Shown here: positions 33,462 through 46,369 of the stretch, one piece after another
Layout of the letters: every line of letters starts with the position of its first letter
How positions within the stretch are numbered: the first letter of the stretch is position 1
From: Oegoconia quadripuncta
Lineage: Eukaryota; Arthropoda; Insecta; Lepidoptera; Autostichidae
Direction: 5' to 3'
Length of the DNA stretch: 64,000 nt
Assembly (NCBI GenBank): GCA_949316235.1
Contig: OX438758.1
Span: forward strand, 7,783,731-7,847,730
Position numbers and translations under genes: made by a program
Notes under the pieces: generated by a model
The model's input: the letters and a program-made list of their open reading frames with translations, nothing else
Database searches by the model: none
Told to the model about the DNA's origin: nothing

Positions 33462-36232
33462 AGAAAGAAAGAAAGAAAAAATTCTTTATTGTACACAGCT
33501 TAAAAATATACACAGTGATATTATTTTAACCGGTGTACAAAGGCGGTCTTATCGCTTATAGCGATCTCTTCCAGACAACCATGGCAAAGAAACTTAATAT
33601 AATACACTACTACTGCGTAGCGTAAAGCAAACTACAAAAGTAAAACATATCTAAATCCTTATACCATAATATATATAAATGATAAATATACCTAACATTC
33701 AAACAATAGTAATAATATATAATCATAATTATAAATACAGACTAATGGGCATAACTACATAAAATACTACAAAATATATAAATATATACTTACATAAACA
33801 AAATAAATACCATTGTAATGTTTTAACATCAAAGCGATAAGTAATGCTCTCTTAAACGCCGTTTAAACACCGCTAGCGACTCAGCGCAACGAATAATGCG
33901 AGGCAACTCATTCCACAATTGGACAGATTTTGCTGCATAGGAGTCATAAAAATAGCTGGTACGACAGCTGACAGGCTTTAACAAATTGTCGAATTTGGAC
34001 CTTAAATTCACGTTATGATCTGATCCCAAAAATTTGAACTGCTCTTTGAGATAAGGGGGAGTTACGGAGCTATATAAAATATTAAAGAGGAGGGTTAGGA
34101 TGTGAGTGTTACGACGATACCTAATTGGAAGCCATTTTAGTAGTACGCGATATTCCGTTATGTGATCATACTTACGTACCCCATAAATAAATCGGATAGC
34201 CACATTCTGAAGACGCTCAAGCTTGTTTAGAAGCTCTTCAGTGAGATCGAGGTAGCAGGAATCGGCATAATCAAGGATTGGAAGCAGGAGAGACTGGGCA
34301 AGCTCAATCTTAGTTTTTATGGGAAGTAAATTTTTCCACCGTTTCAGAGAGCCAAGTGCGCCAAAGTACTTGCGGCTCAGACATTCTACTTGAGGAGCCC
34401 AAGAAAGAGTCTTATCAATTACAACGCCAAGATTTTTAACTTTTTCACTGAAAGGCAGGGCCACTCCATTAAAAGTAACTGCCGGTAAACTGCTGGTATC
34501 GATACGTGTCAACTGCTTCGGTCCACCCACGATAATAACTTGCGACTTGCTAGGGTTAACACTGAGACCATAGGATTCACTCCAGCGGCTGATCACAGCC
34601 AAGTCTTTATTGATTTGGGCAATTGCCTCACAAAGGTAATCCGCAGGAGCCTGACAATATATTTGCAGATCATCAGCGTAAAGATGGAAAGAGGAAGATA
34701 GGAGATAGGTTATAGAATTTATGAAAATGGAAAAGAGTAGAGGAGATAGAACACCACCTTGCGGTACACCAGCTTGGATATTACAAAAGTCTGATTTTCT
34801 GTCATCTATTCGGATGCACTGCTGGCGACCACAGAGGTAGCTACGAAACCATTCGATCACTGCCGCGGATAAACCAAGTGAGCCCAAAATTGCAAGAAGA
34901 ATGTCAAAATTTACTGTATTGAAAGCATTACTGAAATCCAGTAACGCTACGATAGTTAAAAGCTGACTGTCCATACCACGACGGATGTCATCAGTGACTT
35001 TAATAAGTGCGGTGACCGTGCTGTGACCCGGTCGAAAGCCAGACTGGTACGGACTCAGAAGGTTATTTTTATTTAAATACTGGCAGAGCTGCTGATGAAG
35101 GATGCGTTCAAGAACCTTAGATAAGAAAGGTAGGATGGAAATTGGACGGAAGTGAGCAAAAGTGGTAGGATTGTTAGTTTTTGGAATGGGCATTACATAC
35201 GCTTGTCGCCACTGGGAAGGAAAAGTGCTAGAAGAGACGGAATAATTAAAAATATAGGCTAATACTGGTGCGGCAGTTTTGAGTGTAAGAAGGATCATTT
35301 TGCGGCTCACATCATCCGTTCCCACAGCATCAGACTTTATAGCAGTAATGTTCTTCTCAACATCAGAAGCAGTAATTTCACAGAAATTAAACGGAGCATA
35401 ACCTGGAGTAGGCAAAGACGCGAGTGATGCAAGAGTATTCGATATACTAGTAGCAGCCAATGGAGATGATGCAGTAAAGTGCACATTAAAGGAGTTCAAA
35501 TCTATGCTAAGAGGCGATACCTGTGGCGACTTTCGAATACCTAGCGATTTTAAAAACTTCCATACTTGCGAGGGGTTGCCATTTTCCACTGACGAGTGAA
35601 TGTATAACTTTTGCGCATCTCTGCACATTCTGCTACACCTATTGCGAAGTAATTTGTATTTCTCGTGGTTGCGATCCGTGGGATTATTCCTGTACTTAAT
35701 TTTCGCGGAGTTCCTTCTAGACATGCATGCTTTAATCTCAGGCGTTAGCCATGGTGCCGGAAGGTGTTTTAATTTAATAGGACGAAACGGAGCATGTATA
35801 TCAAATAATTCCGTCAACAGGCAGTTAAAAATCTCTACCTTCTTATCAACAGTAGGAGCTTCAAGAATAGCATCCCAGTCAACATCATCAAGGTCAGCCA
35901 TGAAGCGGTCGTGGTTTATCCTCTTGAAGCTTCGCTGGAGGACAACACGAGGCTTAACCTTAGGGACACGAAGACGGTATGATAAAAATATCAGGTCATG
36001 ATATGAGAAGGCCTCCGCTGGAAATTGGCCATGAGCAGTAACGTGATCAGTAGAGGAGACTATAATCAAATCAAGTAATGAGGGTGTACAGTTTGGAAAA
36101 TGATGAGTGGTACTAAGTGGTAGAAGATTAAGATTTGACGAATTTACAATATTTCTGAGCTTAGACGACCGGGTATCATTTTTATTCAGGCATGTATTGA
36201 AATTCTTAGAATTTAGATTTCTTAGAAGTCAG
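33462..36232 (-). mobile_element. 5'-truncated Jockey/CR1-group LINE
   Basis: Holds the reverse transcriptase frame and a 3' UTR of about 365 bp. The UTR contains a short hairpin (33541-33575; arms ATCGCT and AGCGAT) and an AATAAAG signal, and ends in a (TTTC)n tail at about 33462-33482. The 5' break is near 36232. No clear target duplication was seen. The 3' UTR motif recurs at 25791-25833. Confidence 0.85.
33829..36228 (-). pseudogene. LINE ORF2: end of endonuclease plus full reverse transcriptase
   Basis: Open for 800 codons on the minus strand. The first part (YHDLIFLSYRL) is the end of an APE-type endonuclease. The linker carries PAPWLTPEIKA. The reverse transcriptase has FRPISILP, SGFRPGHST, LLDFSNAFNTV (first catalytic Asp), AGVPQGGVLSPLLF and YADD (about residues 464-467 counted from Met at 36069). 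There is no RNase H. It ends with the usual C-terminal LWNELP...FKRRLREHYL and TAA. The endonuclease N-terminus and ORF1 are missing, so the copy is 5'-truncated and cannot jump autonomously. The sequence type fits the Jockey/CR1 group; the exact clade is not resolved. Confidence 0.9.
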
Positions 36233-36279
36233 ATAGTTGTATGCAAGAAATTATAACCTCATACAATATACCTCTACTT

Positions 36280-36560
36280 AATAATAATAAATAATAAATA
36301 TCCTTGGACATACACACAGAGCCATCTAGTTCCACTTTAACCAACTATACTATAGCCTTGTGTTGTGGATACCAGATGGTTTATATACTACATAAATATA
36401 TTTTTTTGTAAATAAATACTTATTATAATACATGAAAACATCCATAACTCGTGTACACATGTCCGTATTCATCATACAAACATATGCCCCTTGCGGGATT
36501 CGAACCCGCGACCTTTTGGTATTGTGGTCAGAGATTCTAACCATTACACCAAACAGGTCG
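36280..36560 (-). repeat. SINE-A, near full length
   Basis: Complete head, body and AAT-rich tail, 50 bp upstream of the truncated LINE's 5' break. Confidence 0.85.
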
Positions 36561-38734
36561 ATACTTAGTTTATGTCATAAGTATATCGTTGATTGTGTCC
36601 ATAAAGTCTAATTTTGTAAAATTTTTCTATCAACATGGCACTCTTAAATCCGTATCGTGTTCAACAACGTCAACTGTGTCCAGATTGACTGATAGTCTCC
36701 GTGTAATGGGGGGATTGAGTGATCACGCTCCAATCTGACAAGTTAGTTCTACTTCCCCCCTGATGGATGGACCATCGTGGACCGTACAAGTAAGTAGTAT
36801 GAGATTTCTTGTTGATTGACTTTTTCGACTCGTTAGTCTTATGGAATTGACGAACGTAGTTTTATTTATTTATTTAATGATTTATTCGAAATCACAGCCA
36901 TAATTACAAATTTAAAATATAAGTTATACATTTAGAAGCCAAAATAGTTAAGAGGGTTTATCCCACACATGTCCAAATTTTCGGAATGAAACTTTATACG
37001 TGTAAGCAGGATACATAAATCTATAAAGTTTGTTGAAAACATTATCGAAATATTAAATTTAAAGAATACATTGCATTTTTTCTGTTACTATGGAAAACTT
37101 AAAATCGCTCTAAATTAGTTTCAATATTCTTTATCTTTGGATAAAGAACTCTCTCTCTTCTACTTTTTCTCTCTCTCTCTCTCTCTCCTAACTTTCTCTC
37201 TACTCTCTTCTAACTTTTTAGATCTATATACGTGCTTTATGCGTATTAAAGTTACATTAGAAACGGTTTATTCATTTTGAAAAATTAGGAGTTAAAAGTT
37301 TGTATAGAATATCGTGTGGGATAAACCCTCTTAAGCATCTGAATGGATGTTGAATGAATCCAAATTCAATTAAAATTAGTAAAGTAGATCCATTGTTTAA
37401 ATCTGGTGTCAATAGGAAGTTACCTGGGTACTTCAGACTGGGATCTGTACTTCTAGCACTTAATCAGTTTAGTATGAAATCATTTTAATTTACTTAAAGC
37501 AATATAAAAAGAGAACAGATTTATCATTATAGAATAAATTAATAATGAATTAATAATTAAAGAAAAATTAAGACATTATTGCAATTTTAGATTTCATATC
37601 AAATATACACTATAAATGCGTAAAATAAACTATTTGTAATGTCCAACTGTGGATCCAGTCTGCTTCCATACTTTTTTTACTGCTTCATATATTATCTTTT
37701 TATGACATGAAAACAATTGAAAGGTAGCGGACTGGAATATTCGTCACTGTAAATTGGGAACAAACATGTAAGTTAAAATCAACCTATTAGAAGCAGTCAG
37801 GATAATGCCCCCAGAGGCCTCTATCTGTTTCCCGTAAAGTCAAATCATGCATACACTAAGTAACATAACACAAGGTATATATACTCCTATCCATTAATAT
37901 GCATTATCCGTCTCAACCGTCAATAAAGGTACCTTTACTTCAAAAACTATCACATCTAACAATATGGTGACAAAAAGCGTACATCTCATATCGGATGAGC
38001 AAATGTATTCAAGGGGCCCATTTCGGATGCTGGCCCACGCATGTGTCATAGGCAGTGGGCCCCCAGGGAAGGTACGACAAAAACTGAATATTGCAGATAT
38101 GCTCACATTATTGCTGTACGGTGCCATATCATCGGACGGGACGACAAGAATTGTCTTCATAATTTGTATGTAGGTACCAATTTTATGCCTATACCAGGTA
38201 CACATAAAGTTTTAACTCATTACTAAAACCTATTTTGATTGATTGATTGAACTACCGCCTATTGATTTCACAAAAAAGTAAGGTATAATTTAATAACTAT
38301 ACCAATCTGTATAACATGTATCAGAGCAAAATCTAATTTTGCACTTGAGAATAGTCTTATTTGCGTAGCTGGTTTTTTTATATTCGCATTGCGCCTCTCA
38401 TTGTAAGCGGGTAGTGGATAGGGTTAAGTTTATTTATTTTTATTTTTTTCTTGACATGCTTGCAACAAAATTTCGTAAATTCATTGAAATGCCCTGTACC
38501 ACTTTATTAGCCAATTCTGGGAGGATGTTAAAAAAAATTGCATAGACTTATAAACACTGTGCGGTGTTGTATTCTCCAATCTCCGTCCTCCGGTGTCCAC
38601 AGAATACCAGCTTCGCGTTACTGGGCTTGCCTTTTGGCACCATCACATCATGTACTAATTTAAGTAGGTAAGTAATAATGGTGTCAATTAAAAATTTTTC
38701 TTTCTTTCAAAATGACTTACATGTAAATTAATAA
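36561..38734. other. unassigned sequence with a CT run
   Basis: 36850-36950 looks like a reversed LINE tail. A (CT)n tract lies at 37150-37205. 37920-38175 holds an open plus-strand frame (LISDEQMYSRGPFRMLAHAC, and onward) with no recognised family. Confidence 0.4.
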
Positions 38735-38832
38735 ATTTTGGTGTTGCGGGTGTCCATGGGCGGCGGTGATTGCGTTCCATCAGGTGACCCGCATGCTCGT
38801 TTGCCGCCCTCTCATATAAAAAAAAAAAAAAA
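38735..38832 (+). repeat. LINE 3' end with poly-A
   Basis: TGGGCGGCGGTGATTGCGTT, CCATCAGGTGACCCGCATGC, TTTGCCGCCCTCTCAT then a run of A. Same family as the minus-strand ends at 54570 and 61050. Confidence 0.75.
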
Positions 38833-38839
38833 ATTACTA

Positions 38840-39230
38840 CTTTTCGAAGTATTCTTCATTACATCTTAAACACTTTTTCATTCGGTTAAACCATTTTTAA
38901 AAACATGAGGACATGTCTTTCCCGTGCTGTTGAAAGCTATCACGGCCTCTTCTGGCCCCGTAAATGTCAAACTTCTCATCAAATCTTAGATTTATGGTAA
39001 AACAAAGAACGCATGGTGCCAGGTCTGGACTATGTGCAGGATGGGTTACTAGCTCTACCTGTTCAGAAGCCAAAAATAACTTAATCTTGTTCACGGTGTG
39101 CTATAGGATCCGACTTCTTGGTCGTTTTTCCCTAACTTTCCCAAATCAAAGTGAGAGATACTCAAGACTGCTGGTCAATGTATGAATATCAAGCACAGCG
39201 TTGCTGACGTCAGCCAAAATATTTCATACG
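38840..39230 (-). pseudogene. mariner transposase C-terminal relic
   Basis: Minus-strand pieces NKIKLFLASEQVELVTHPAH and SPDLAP, then INLRFDEKFDIYG and KWFNRMKKCL in shifted frames, match the end of the mariner DDE domain (the SPDLAPCD motif carries a catalytic Asp in intact copies; here it reads SPDLAPCV). Several frameshifts and stops; dead. Confidence 0.75.
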
Positions 39231-39283
39231 TTACAACGTCGTAGGCTTCATTGCCTAAGTTCCGACCCGATCTGACACTTATA

Positions 39284-39531
39284 TTAATAATAAATAAATA
39301 TCCTTCGACTTACACACAATGCCATCTAGTTCCAATTTAAACAATTATAGGCTTGTGTTGTGGATGATATACTTGGTTGATATACTACATAAATACATTT
39401 TTTTTGTAAATAAACACTTATTATAAATGAAATCATCCATAACTCGGGTACACATGTCCGTATTCATCATACAAACATATGCGAGTAGCGGGATTCCAAT
39501 ATGCGACCTTTTGGTATAGTGGTCAGAGGTT
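39284..39531 (-). repeat. SINE-A, head truncated
   Basis: Body and box B region (GGGATTCCAATATGCG) present. The A box is cut at 39531. Confidence 0.8.
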
Positions 39532-39841
39532 ATAAATAAAGTTCACTTTGGTTTGTACTCCAGTTGGAAAATATGAGTAACTGCACAAGAGTCAAAAATT
39601 TGTTAATAAAAGAAATAAAACCAAGCCGTGGTAGAATGGCCACGGTTTCCCAAGAGGCTAATACATAATGGATAACGGCCCGGCTAGTTTCAATAAAAGG
39701 ATTTTTGCATGCCCTCTTTGTACCTCGCCCGCGATATTGTAACATCGTAACTTACACAGGATTTATTCATTTTTTTAATGGAAAATCATATTTTTAAAGC
39801 AAACAACGTATTATTATTACGATTATTAATAAATATAATCA

Positions 39842-40070
39842 TAAATAAATATTTCGGACACTTACACCAATCGTCTGGTCCCAAACTAAGCAAAGCTTGT
39901 GTTATGGATACTAGATAACGGATAAACATACATAAATATTTATATAAACAACCATGACTCGGGAATAAATGTTCGTTTTCATCACACAAACATTTACCCC
40001 TCGCGGGATTCGAAACCGCTACCGTTGGTTTCGCTGACAGGGTCACTATCCACTACACCAACCGGTCGTC
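39842..40070 (-). repeat. SINE-B, full length
   Basis: Tail, body and complete tRNA-like head ending ACCGGTCGTC. Confidence 0.85.
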
Positions 40071-40797
40071 GTCGTTATTATTACGATAATATTGTTATGT
40101 TTATTACGATAATAGAGCAGACAAAGCGTAACTACGCAATAAAACTTACTAAACGTTTTAATGAATTTATGAACAAAAAGTTTATGATTTTTATAGTTTT
40201 TTTTTTCAATTTCCATTACGCATTTCTGGCATGCTTTGGCTTCAATTGAGTCAATAAATCATAGAAATTTGGTTATCTGACCTGACTAATCTGACTTGGT
40301 AATTCAAAATCTACTTGCTACAACTATACGACGTATGCCTATAGCGTACACAATTTTAAATGGTATTCAGAAATTTATTGATCTCAAGGACAATGAAGAA
40401 GCCGTCAGGCTTACGAAGGATGCCACAGTGGTTGATACAATCATTTGATTTAAAGAGAATTTGCTGTTCATGAACACATTTGCCATTACAATCAGCAGAC
40501 AAGTTTCCTCATAGTCTGCAGCTCACCTGATTGACATAAATAAAGTACACAAATCCCATAGTAACTTATTCCAAAATCTCATTACTAAGCGAACGAGTTC
40601 TGTACAACGTTAGCGAGGCAGCGAGACAGAGAGAATCTGATCTGAAATGCAAACCGCGAGCCAAAGAATCTCATTAGCGAAACGAGACCTCGCTACCTAA
40701 GCTTGGAGGACTATTCTGGACAGCGAGCGTCGCTATACAGCTATTCCAATCATAATATTCACTTTATAACTGACCAGGTATCATCTCAGCCGATCAA

Positions 40798-41395
40798 CAT
40801 TCCACTGCAGGGATATAGGCCTTCCCTCGTATAATATGGGAGTACGGGCCATATCAAATCAAATCAAATAAAAAATGTTTTATTTCGTAAGTTATAAGAA
40901 TAACATTTGAAATCGTCATGACGTACAGTTATCGCTCATTCACTAGGCAGTCTCCCCAGAGAAGAACGAGCAAGAAACTCAGGGGTTGCTCTTTTTTAAT
41001 AAGTCAATACAAATACAATTTGGAATAATTGTTAAATTTATGATTCGACAAAGAAAAATAAGAATAAAATATAGTGGATATTGCCGAGCGGTTAATGTCC
41101 ACACATTCTTATCATCTAGATAGTTAGAAATTTTATATCCTTTGGCACATAGTTTCCGTTTAATGGTTGTTTTAAATTTATTTAAAGGCAAATTTTGAAT
41201 GTCTATCGGAACCTTATTGTAAAAGCGTATACATTGTCCCTTGAATGACTTATTGACTTTGTGTAAGCGACTGCTATGGACAGCAAGTTTATTTTTTTAT
41301 CTTGTATTTACATTGTGTATTTCACAATTTTTCCTAAACAAATGGAGATTCTTTCTTACGTACATTAAGTTTTCGTAAATATAGTCCATCACTCT
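40798..41395 (-). pseudogene. LINE ORF2 C-terminus and 3' end
   Basis: Minus-strand pieces LPLNKFKTTIKRKLCAKGY and NYLDDKNVW are the tail of a LINE reverse transcriptase. The 3' UTR includes GAGCAACCCCTGAGTTTC and ends in (TTTGA)n. Related 3' ends lie at 44880-45172 and 53690-53960. A GATGAT-class LINE tail follows at 40798-40855. Confidence 0.65.
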
Positions 41396-41614
41396 GGCCC
41401 AATGCGGGTTAAGGACTTCACATGCCTTAGAATTTTTATTTCACAGGCATGCCATTCCTCACGATGTATTTTCCTTCACCGTTTAAGAGCAGTCGGTACG
41501 TACATAAGTAATTTTTTTTTAAAAAAAAGCTCATTGGTATATAGCGTACCTGGGTATCGAACCCGGATCTCCCAAATTGAAAGGCCGCGTCTTAACCGCT
41601 GAGCCATCGACGTT
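41390..41614 (-). repeat. tRNA-headed SINE with LINE-type tail
   Basis: Head AACGTCGATGGCTCAGCGGT with box B GGGTTCGATACCC. The body includes CCGACTGCTCTTAAACGGTG and GGCATGCCTGTGAAAT, shared with the LINE-like sequence at 18868. Confidence 0.8.
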
Positions 41615-41754
41615 ATGTAGAGCAACACTTAACTTTTTTAAATCGACTTCACATCAGGCTTTCTAAGCGATATCAATCAATATACTATGTTTTTCGTGTC
41701 ATTAATTTAGTGTCAATTCTCGAATCGGATTTGATTGCCAGTAGGGTACATTAA

Positions 41755-41935
41755 TACTCAGTTTGATTGGTAGAATAGCGCTTTTAAAATGCCCGCCTGG
41801 CTATGCTCCACCATCTTATCTAAGTCTGCCGCCAGTCAATAATGTTGACAACATATTGTGTACCGGCTGTTTGAGATAAGACAGCCTGTATCCCAAATAA
41901 GTTGAACTTGTGATTGTGGTCAATGTATTTTAATT
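41755..41935 (+). repeat. SINE-C, decayed, headless
   Basis: CTCAGTTTGATTGGTAG, GCCCGCCTGGCTA, CCACCATCTTATCTAAG and TGTACCGGCTGTTTGAGATA follow the SINE-C body order. Confidence 0.65.
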
Positions 41936-42058
41936 ATATTTTCTAGCAATTTTTTTATAACCAGCTTTTAGTTAACTTACTTCGTATGTATGTTAAATGC
42001 ATGTAACAATGTCCGTTCAAAGTTTGCAAATTAAATTAGGACAAATTAGACCTTTGAT

Positions 42059-42154
42059 GACCAATTGATGTAGTGGATACCGACCCTGTCTAGCGTTGCT
42101 TAGGTTGGGACTAGGTGATTGGTGTAAGTGTCAGAAATATTCATTATTATTATT
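42059..42154 (+). repeat. SINE-B with large internal deletion
   Basis: Head TTGATGTAGTGGATACCGA jumps directly to the 3' end GCTTAGGTTGGGACTAGGTG and an ATT tail. Confidence 0.75.
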
Positions 42155-43029
42155 TTCTGTTTATCTAAGGATTTAGATACTCGTTCAGTTCTGATGACAA
42201 TACATTTATATGATAGACATGAACTGATGCTGTAGGTACAGGTACGAAATTCTACATACACGGTTAAATTAGAATAATATGTCATAATCATAATGAAGTA
42301 TCAAAAGCTTATTTTTAAAGTATTTTTAATGTAGAATGTTTAAATAATAAATAAATAAATGAAAGGTATTTATTAATCACAAAAAGGAAAACACAAGCAT
42401 ACATAGATCGAGAACCACAGTATTGTGATGAATGGGTAGGGACTCAGCAGTGTTGCTGATTTTCAGCCCCCCCCCCCCTGCAGAGTAGTTGCTGCCATAA
42501 AAGAAAGTATGGGCGACTTTCCAATGGCTAACGAGTTTTTTTTAATATATTTTTGCTTTTAAGCTTAGGCGTGGCTCTGGACAATGTAGAAATTAAATTA
42601 AAATGTAACAAATAAGAGGCCCCATCTGTTAGCGCCATCTTTCGAGCCACCTTACTAAGCGATCAGAAAATCGCCCACTGGAACTAAAAAAAATAAATAA
42701 TATTATTAGCATAATAAAGTACAAATAGTTTCAATTTTCCTGTGGCCAGAGAGGAATGGGACAAAGTGCTAGTAAGTTTGATATAAGGTCACATAGACAT
42801 TTCTCAGAATAGGTCCGCCTCATCCGCGGTGAAGACATCGCGTCTTCGCATTCGTACCAGCCCGCTCATTGGAAAATCACTGCCGCCCACTGAATACTGA
42901 GCAACCGGCACAATACCGCCGGATCTCTATATTAAATCTCAAATCTTAGAATAATCGACTGACGAGCAAACACTCACATAGGTAAATCTTAGTTCTTGTT
43001 TTCGGGATATTCAAAATTGTCGATAACAA
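42155..43029. other. no gene seen
   Basis: AT-rich, with a C9-10 homopolymer at about 42467-42478. Confidence 0.5.
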
Positions 43030-43440
43030 TACAAAAAAAAATTCTCTTTATTGCACAAAATAATTTACAATAACAGTTGGGTATTCTAATTAAGATGATC
43101 ATCTTCTAGCCCTGGTCTCAATTTATTTGAGTTCGGCGCAGTACGTCTTTTTCTTCCAATCTTCTCTATCATTTTTTTGTTTGTTTTTTTTTAACTGGTT
43201 ACGCATTAGACCACAATCTCACCTGATGAGAAGTGACGATGTGGCCGAAGATGAAGCACGCGATCTCAGTAGATGCCTATTCATCCTGCTCTTGAAGATC
43301 CCAAGGTTGTAGGATTCAGGAAAGACTGACGCCGGAAGGGAGTTCCTTGCCTTGGCTGTTCGCATTATGAAGGAGGAGTCGAACCGCTTAGTGCGAATGT
43401 TCGGTATGTTAACTACATACAGTTATACCTCCTCATTCAC
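43030..43440 (-). pseudogene. LINE ORF2 C-terminus and 3' end
   Basis: Minus strand reads RFDSSFIMRTAKARNSLPAS, VFPESYNLGIFKSRMNRHLL, the typical end of Jockey/CR1-type ORF2, then GTCACTTCTCATCAGGTGAG and a tail ending in an AATAAAGAG-type signal near 43035. 56730-56830 holds the same 3' end. Confidence 0.7.
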
Positions 43441-43465
43441 GCTTTTTTCTTTCTTTTTTTTTTAA

Positions 43466-43670
43466 GAAATATTTCGGACACTTACACCAATCATCTAGTC
43501 CCAAACTAAGCAAAGCTTGTGCTATGGATACTAGATAACGGATAAACATACATAAATATTTATATAAACATCCTAGACTCTGGAATAAATGTTCGTATTC
43601 ATCACACAAACAGTTACCCCTCGCGGGATTCGAATTCGATAGTGACTATCCACTACACCAATCGGTCGTC
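43466..43670 (-). repeat. SINE-B with deletion in the head
   Basis: Full body. About 25 bp between boxes A and B is lost (CGAATTCGATAGTGAC). Confidence 0.8.
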
Positions 43671-44420
43671 ATATCACCCTTCACACTCCATTCCAATTAA
43701 TATAAGTAAATTAATTTATTAAAATAATAGCAGTGACATTTTCTTTTGAACAAAATTGCATATCACACTTAGGAATAAGTAGTCACTTATACCAATCAAA
43801 AAGGAAGCGTTGGTTCCCTGTCTCTCAGACTAACTGTGAGTCTGTGCCCTTGTAGATACACCTCATATTTTCCTTCATCGACATGCCAATTAAATTCTTT
43901 AGATATTTCGTTCAAAAATAGGTAGCGATTTACCGTGACGGTTAAAGAATATTTATTAAATATAAACTGGAATTTAACGTCCTACAAAACAGATTCATAC
44001 ATCACATTCACAACAAAAAAAGCACCTTCTGCGTCCGTCAAAATGATTTCCGTCTAACAAGCTGTAATCGGGCGTCCTTTCAAAAAAAACGCACACAATT
44101 CAGACAATTTTGTCTACTCCTGTCCGTCGCAGACCCACATCATGGACACAATACTCGAGACGCATAAAGCGAACCATTTATAGAAAAAAGCTCGCGAAAT
44201 TACATTGTGTCAAATGAAATTGAATTTTCTTTGATATTCCATTTTTATTTTATTCTTATTTATTCAAACTTGTTCCATTTTTTTTTCCAATTTGTTAAGT
44301 TCAACCAATCGGGTTAACTTTATTAACTTGTTAAGTAGTATATAAATAATGTTACTATCCGCATCTGTCTGTTTGTGTGGTTACTCGTTCTAAAGTAGGT
44401 ACGCAACGGATTTTGATGAC
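43671..44420. other. no gene seen
   Basis: AT-rich unique-looking sequence without supported features. Confidence 0.5.
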
Positions 44421-44660
44421 ATATTTGGTATAGTGGTTAGAAACCCTGACTGCTATATCAAAAGGTCATGAATTTGATTCCCGCTAGGGGCATATGTTTG
44501 TATGATGAACATGGATACGTGTATGAGTTATGGATTTTTCATTTATCATGTGTGTGCATGTATTTGAGTAGTATATCAACCACCTGGTCTCCATAATACA
44601 AGCTTATATCGTTGCTAATGTGGAACTAAATGTCCAAGAATTTTTTTTTATTTATAATAT
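44421..44660 (+). repeat. SINE-A, diverged
   Basis: Head TTTGGTATAGTGGTTAG, mutated box B (GAATTTGATTCCCGC), body shortened. Confidence 0.75.
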
Positions 44661-44879
44661 TCTTACCTGCCCTTCTCAGTACATTCTTGAATTTTTTTGA
44701 TATTCCATCATTTTAGAAAAATAGTGATAAACATAATGTGAATATAAGAAATAAGGATAAACTTGCAGGTCACATAAGTCAGTAATTCATTCAAAGGGTT
44801 TATGCATACGCTTTTTCAATAAGGTTCCTGTTGAAATACAAAATCTTCCTTTCATTTCCTTCCAATTTAAAGATACCTA

Positions 44880-45172
44880 CTATAAAACAGAAATTTATTA
44901 AGAAGGAGAAGAAAGCTTATTATAAAATATTAGACTATTTAGATAATAATCATCCCTGGATATAACGGGCTCGTTCGCATGCCAGGCTATTTTACAATTA
45001 ATAATGAAACATAAAAACCTTTTTGTAATATAAAAACCAGTTTTTAAAAGAGCGCGGTTCTTGCTTCTTCTCAAGAAAAAAGTGCCTTTTGAACAAGCAG
45101 TAACTTAAAAAATGTAAAACCTGACTATTTTAAGTGTACTCTGTGTTTACAAAATAAAGCATTTTGACTTTG
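44880..45172 (+). repeat. LINE 3' UTR
   Basis: Contains CCTGGATATAACGGGCTCG, AAAGAGCGCGGTTCTTG, AATAAAGCA and a GACTTT tail. The same 3' UTR lies reversed at 53690-53960. Confidence 0.7.
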
Positions 45173-45178
45173 ACTTTG

Positions 45179-45510
45179 TTTTTTCTATGCACAACGGGTT
45201 GGTTCTTGACCTCAATCACACCTGATGTTAAGTGAAGATGAGGTCGAAGGTGGAAGCGTACTGACCCGGAAACCCCAACACATTCGGGGGACTGGCTATC
45301 TTATCTCTGACAACCGGAACACAACAATGCTGTTAATATTGCTGCTTGGCGGCAGATTTATATAAGATGGTGGTAGCTAGCCAGGCGGACATTTAAAATG
45401 CCCTACCACCAACCAAACCGAGTACTTAAACATGTACCCCGCTGGGGATCGAACCCGCGACCTCCGAATCGTAAACCCAATGTTGTTTACATTGAGCCAC
45501 GGAGGCGGTT
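45179..45510 (-). repeat. SINE-C, full length, upstream of FucT-2
   Basis: Complete head with box B, full body and T-run. A chance frame across it mimics a protein and was rejected. Confidence 0.9.
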
Positions 45511-45569
45511 ATGTTACTTTATCGCGGACTCTCTTTTTGGAAATCGTTTAAAAAGTAGCACATCCTTCT

Positions 45570-45670
45570 TCAGTCCAGGGCCATCTCTCTGTCAAATTTC
45601 CATACCATCAGTTCAGCAGTTTAAGCGTGAAAGTCGAACAGACTTAGTGTTAGTATGGATAGCCTTAAAA
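45570..45670 (+). repeat. interspersed repeat end near FucT-2
   Basis: ACCATCAGTTCAGCAGTTTA, AGCGTGAAAGTCGAACAGAC and TTAGTATGGATAG are a 3' segment common in lepidopteran genomes. It lies within 300 bp of the FucT-2 start. Confidence 0.5.
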
Positions 45671-45935
45671 ACATTGGAAGGAGAACGTGGTAAACCACAT
45701 GTTCATCAAGTGGAAATATGTGTAATATTGAATTTTTCTTGGAACCATAGGATGTTACTGCAATCTGTATTTAATGTTTGTCAATACATACCAAGACTTC
45801 ATTTCAGTACATCTTGACATGTCAGTCTGATCGCAATATAGTAACACTCTCACATACTACGTCCGTGGACAAAGTATATAGCAAAATAACAGAAGCTCAC
45901 GACTTTCCAAAATTATTTTCAACGTAGATAATAGA

Positions 45936-46369
45936 ATGGCCCGAATGAGGCGATACGTAAAATTTCTAACGCACATTTTCTACATAATATTTCTAAGCTA
46001 CATCATCACCCAAAGATCACAAAAAAAATTTACCGTGAGAAATATAGACCGTTTTCTGTCCGATTTGAAAAACATTTTAATTTGGTCCCACATTCAAGGA
46101 ATAAATCAAGACGGCCAGGTCCCATTAATAACTCGGCAATGTCGTTCTATTAACTGCTATTTTACCAAAAACAGAAGTTTATTCGGTGACCTGAGGTACT
46201 TTGATGCGGTAGTTTTTAATCTGCAAGACGTAACTACGGGCACATATGATTTACCCCAGATTCGAGGTATAAACCAGAAGTACATATTCGCTGCTAATGA
46301 TTCAGCTGATAATTATCCAGTCTGCTGTCCCACTTACGATAACTTCTTCAATTGGACTTGGAGTTATAG
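45936..46369 (+). CDS. FucT-2 exon 1
   Basis: ATG in the context AGAATGG, anchor segment, then an N-terminal domain up to TWSYR. The donor AG|GTAAGT at 46370 is strong. A SINE-C copy lies about 430 bp upstream of the start codon. Confidence 0.85.

Noticed and set aside
35600..36001. 133-aa plus-strand frame
   Set aside because: Antisense shadow of the LINE reverse transcriptase frame.
37920..38205. Open frames on both strands (69-103 aa)
   Set aside because: No recognised domain, no splice context and overlapping frames on both strands; not enough to call a gene.
45398..45817. 139-aa plus-strand frame upstream of FucT-2
   Set aside because: It starts inside a SINE-C head and runs into another interspersed repeat; no conserved domain.
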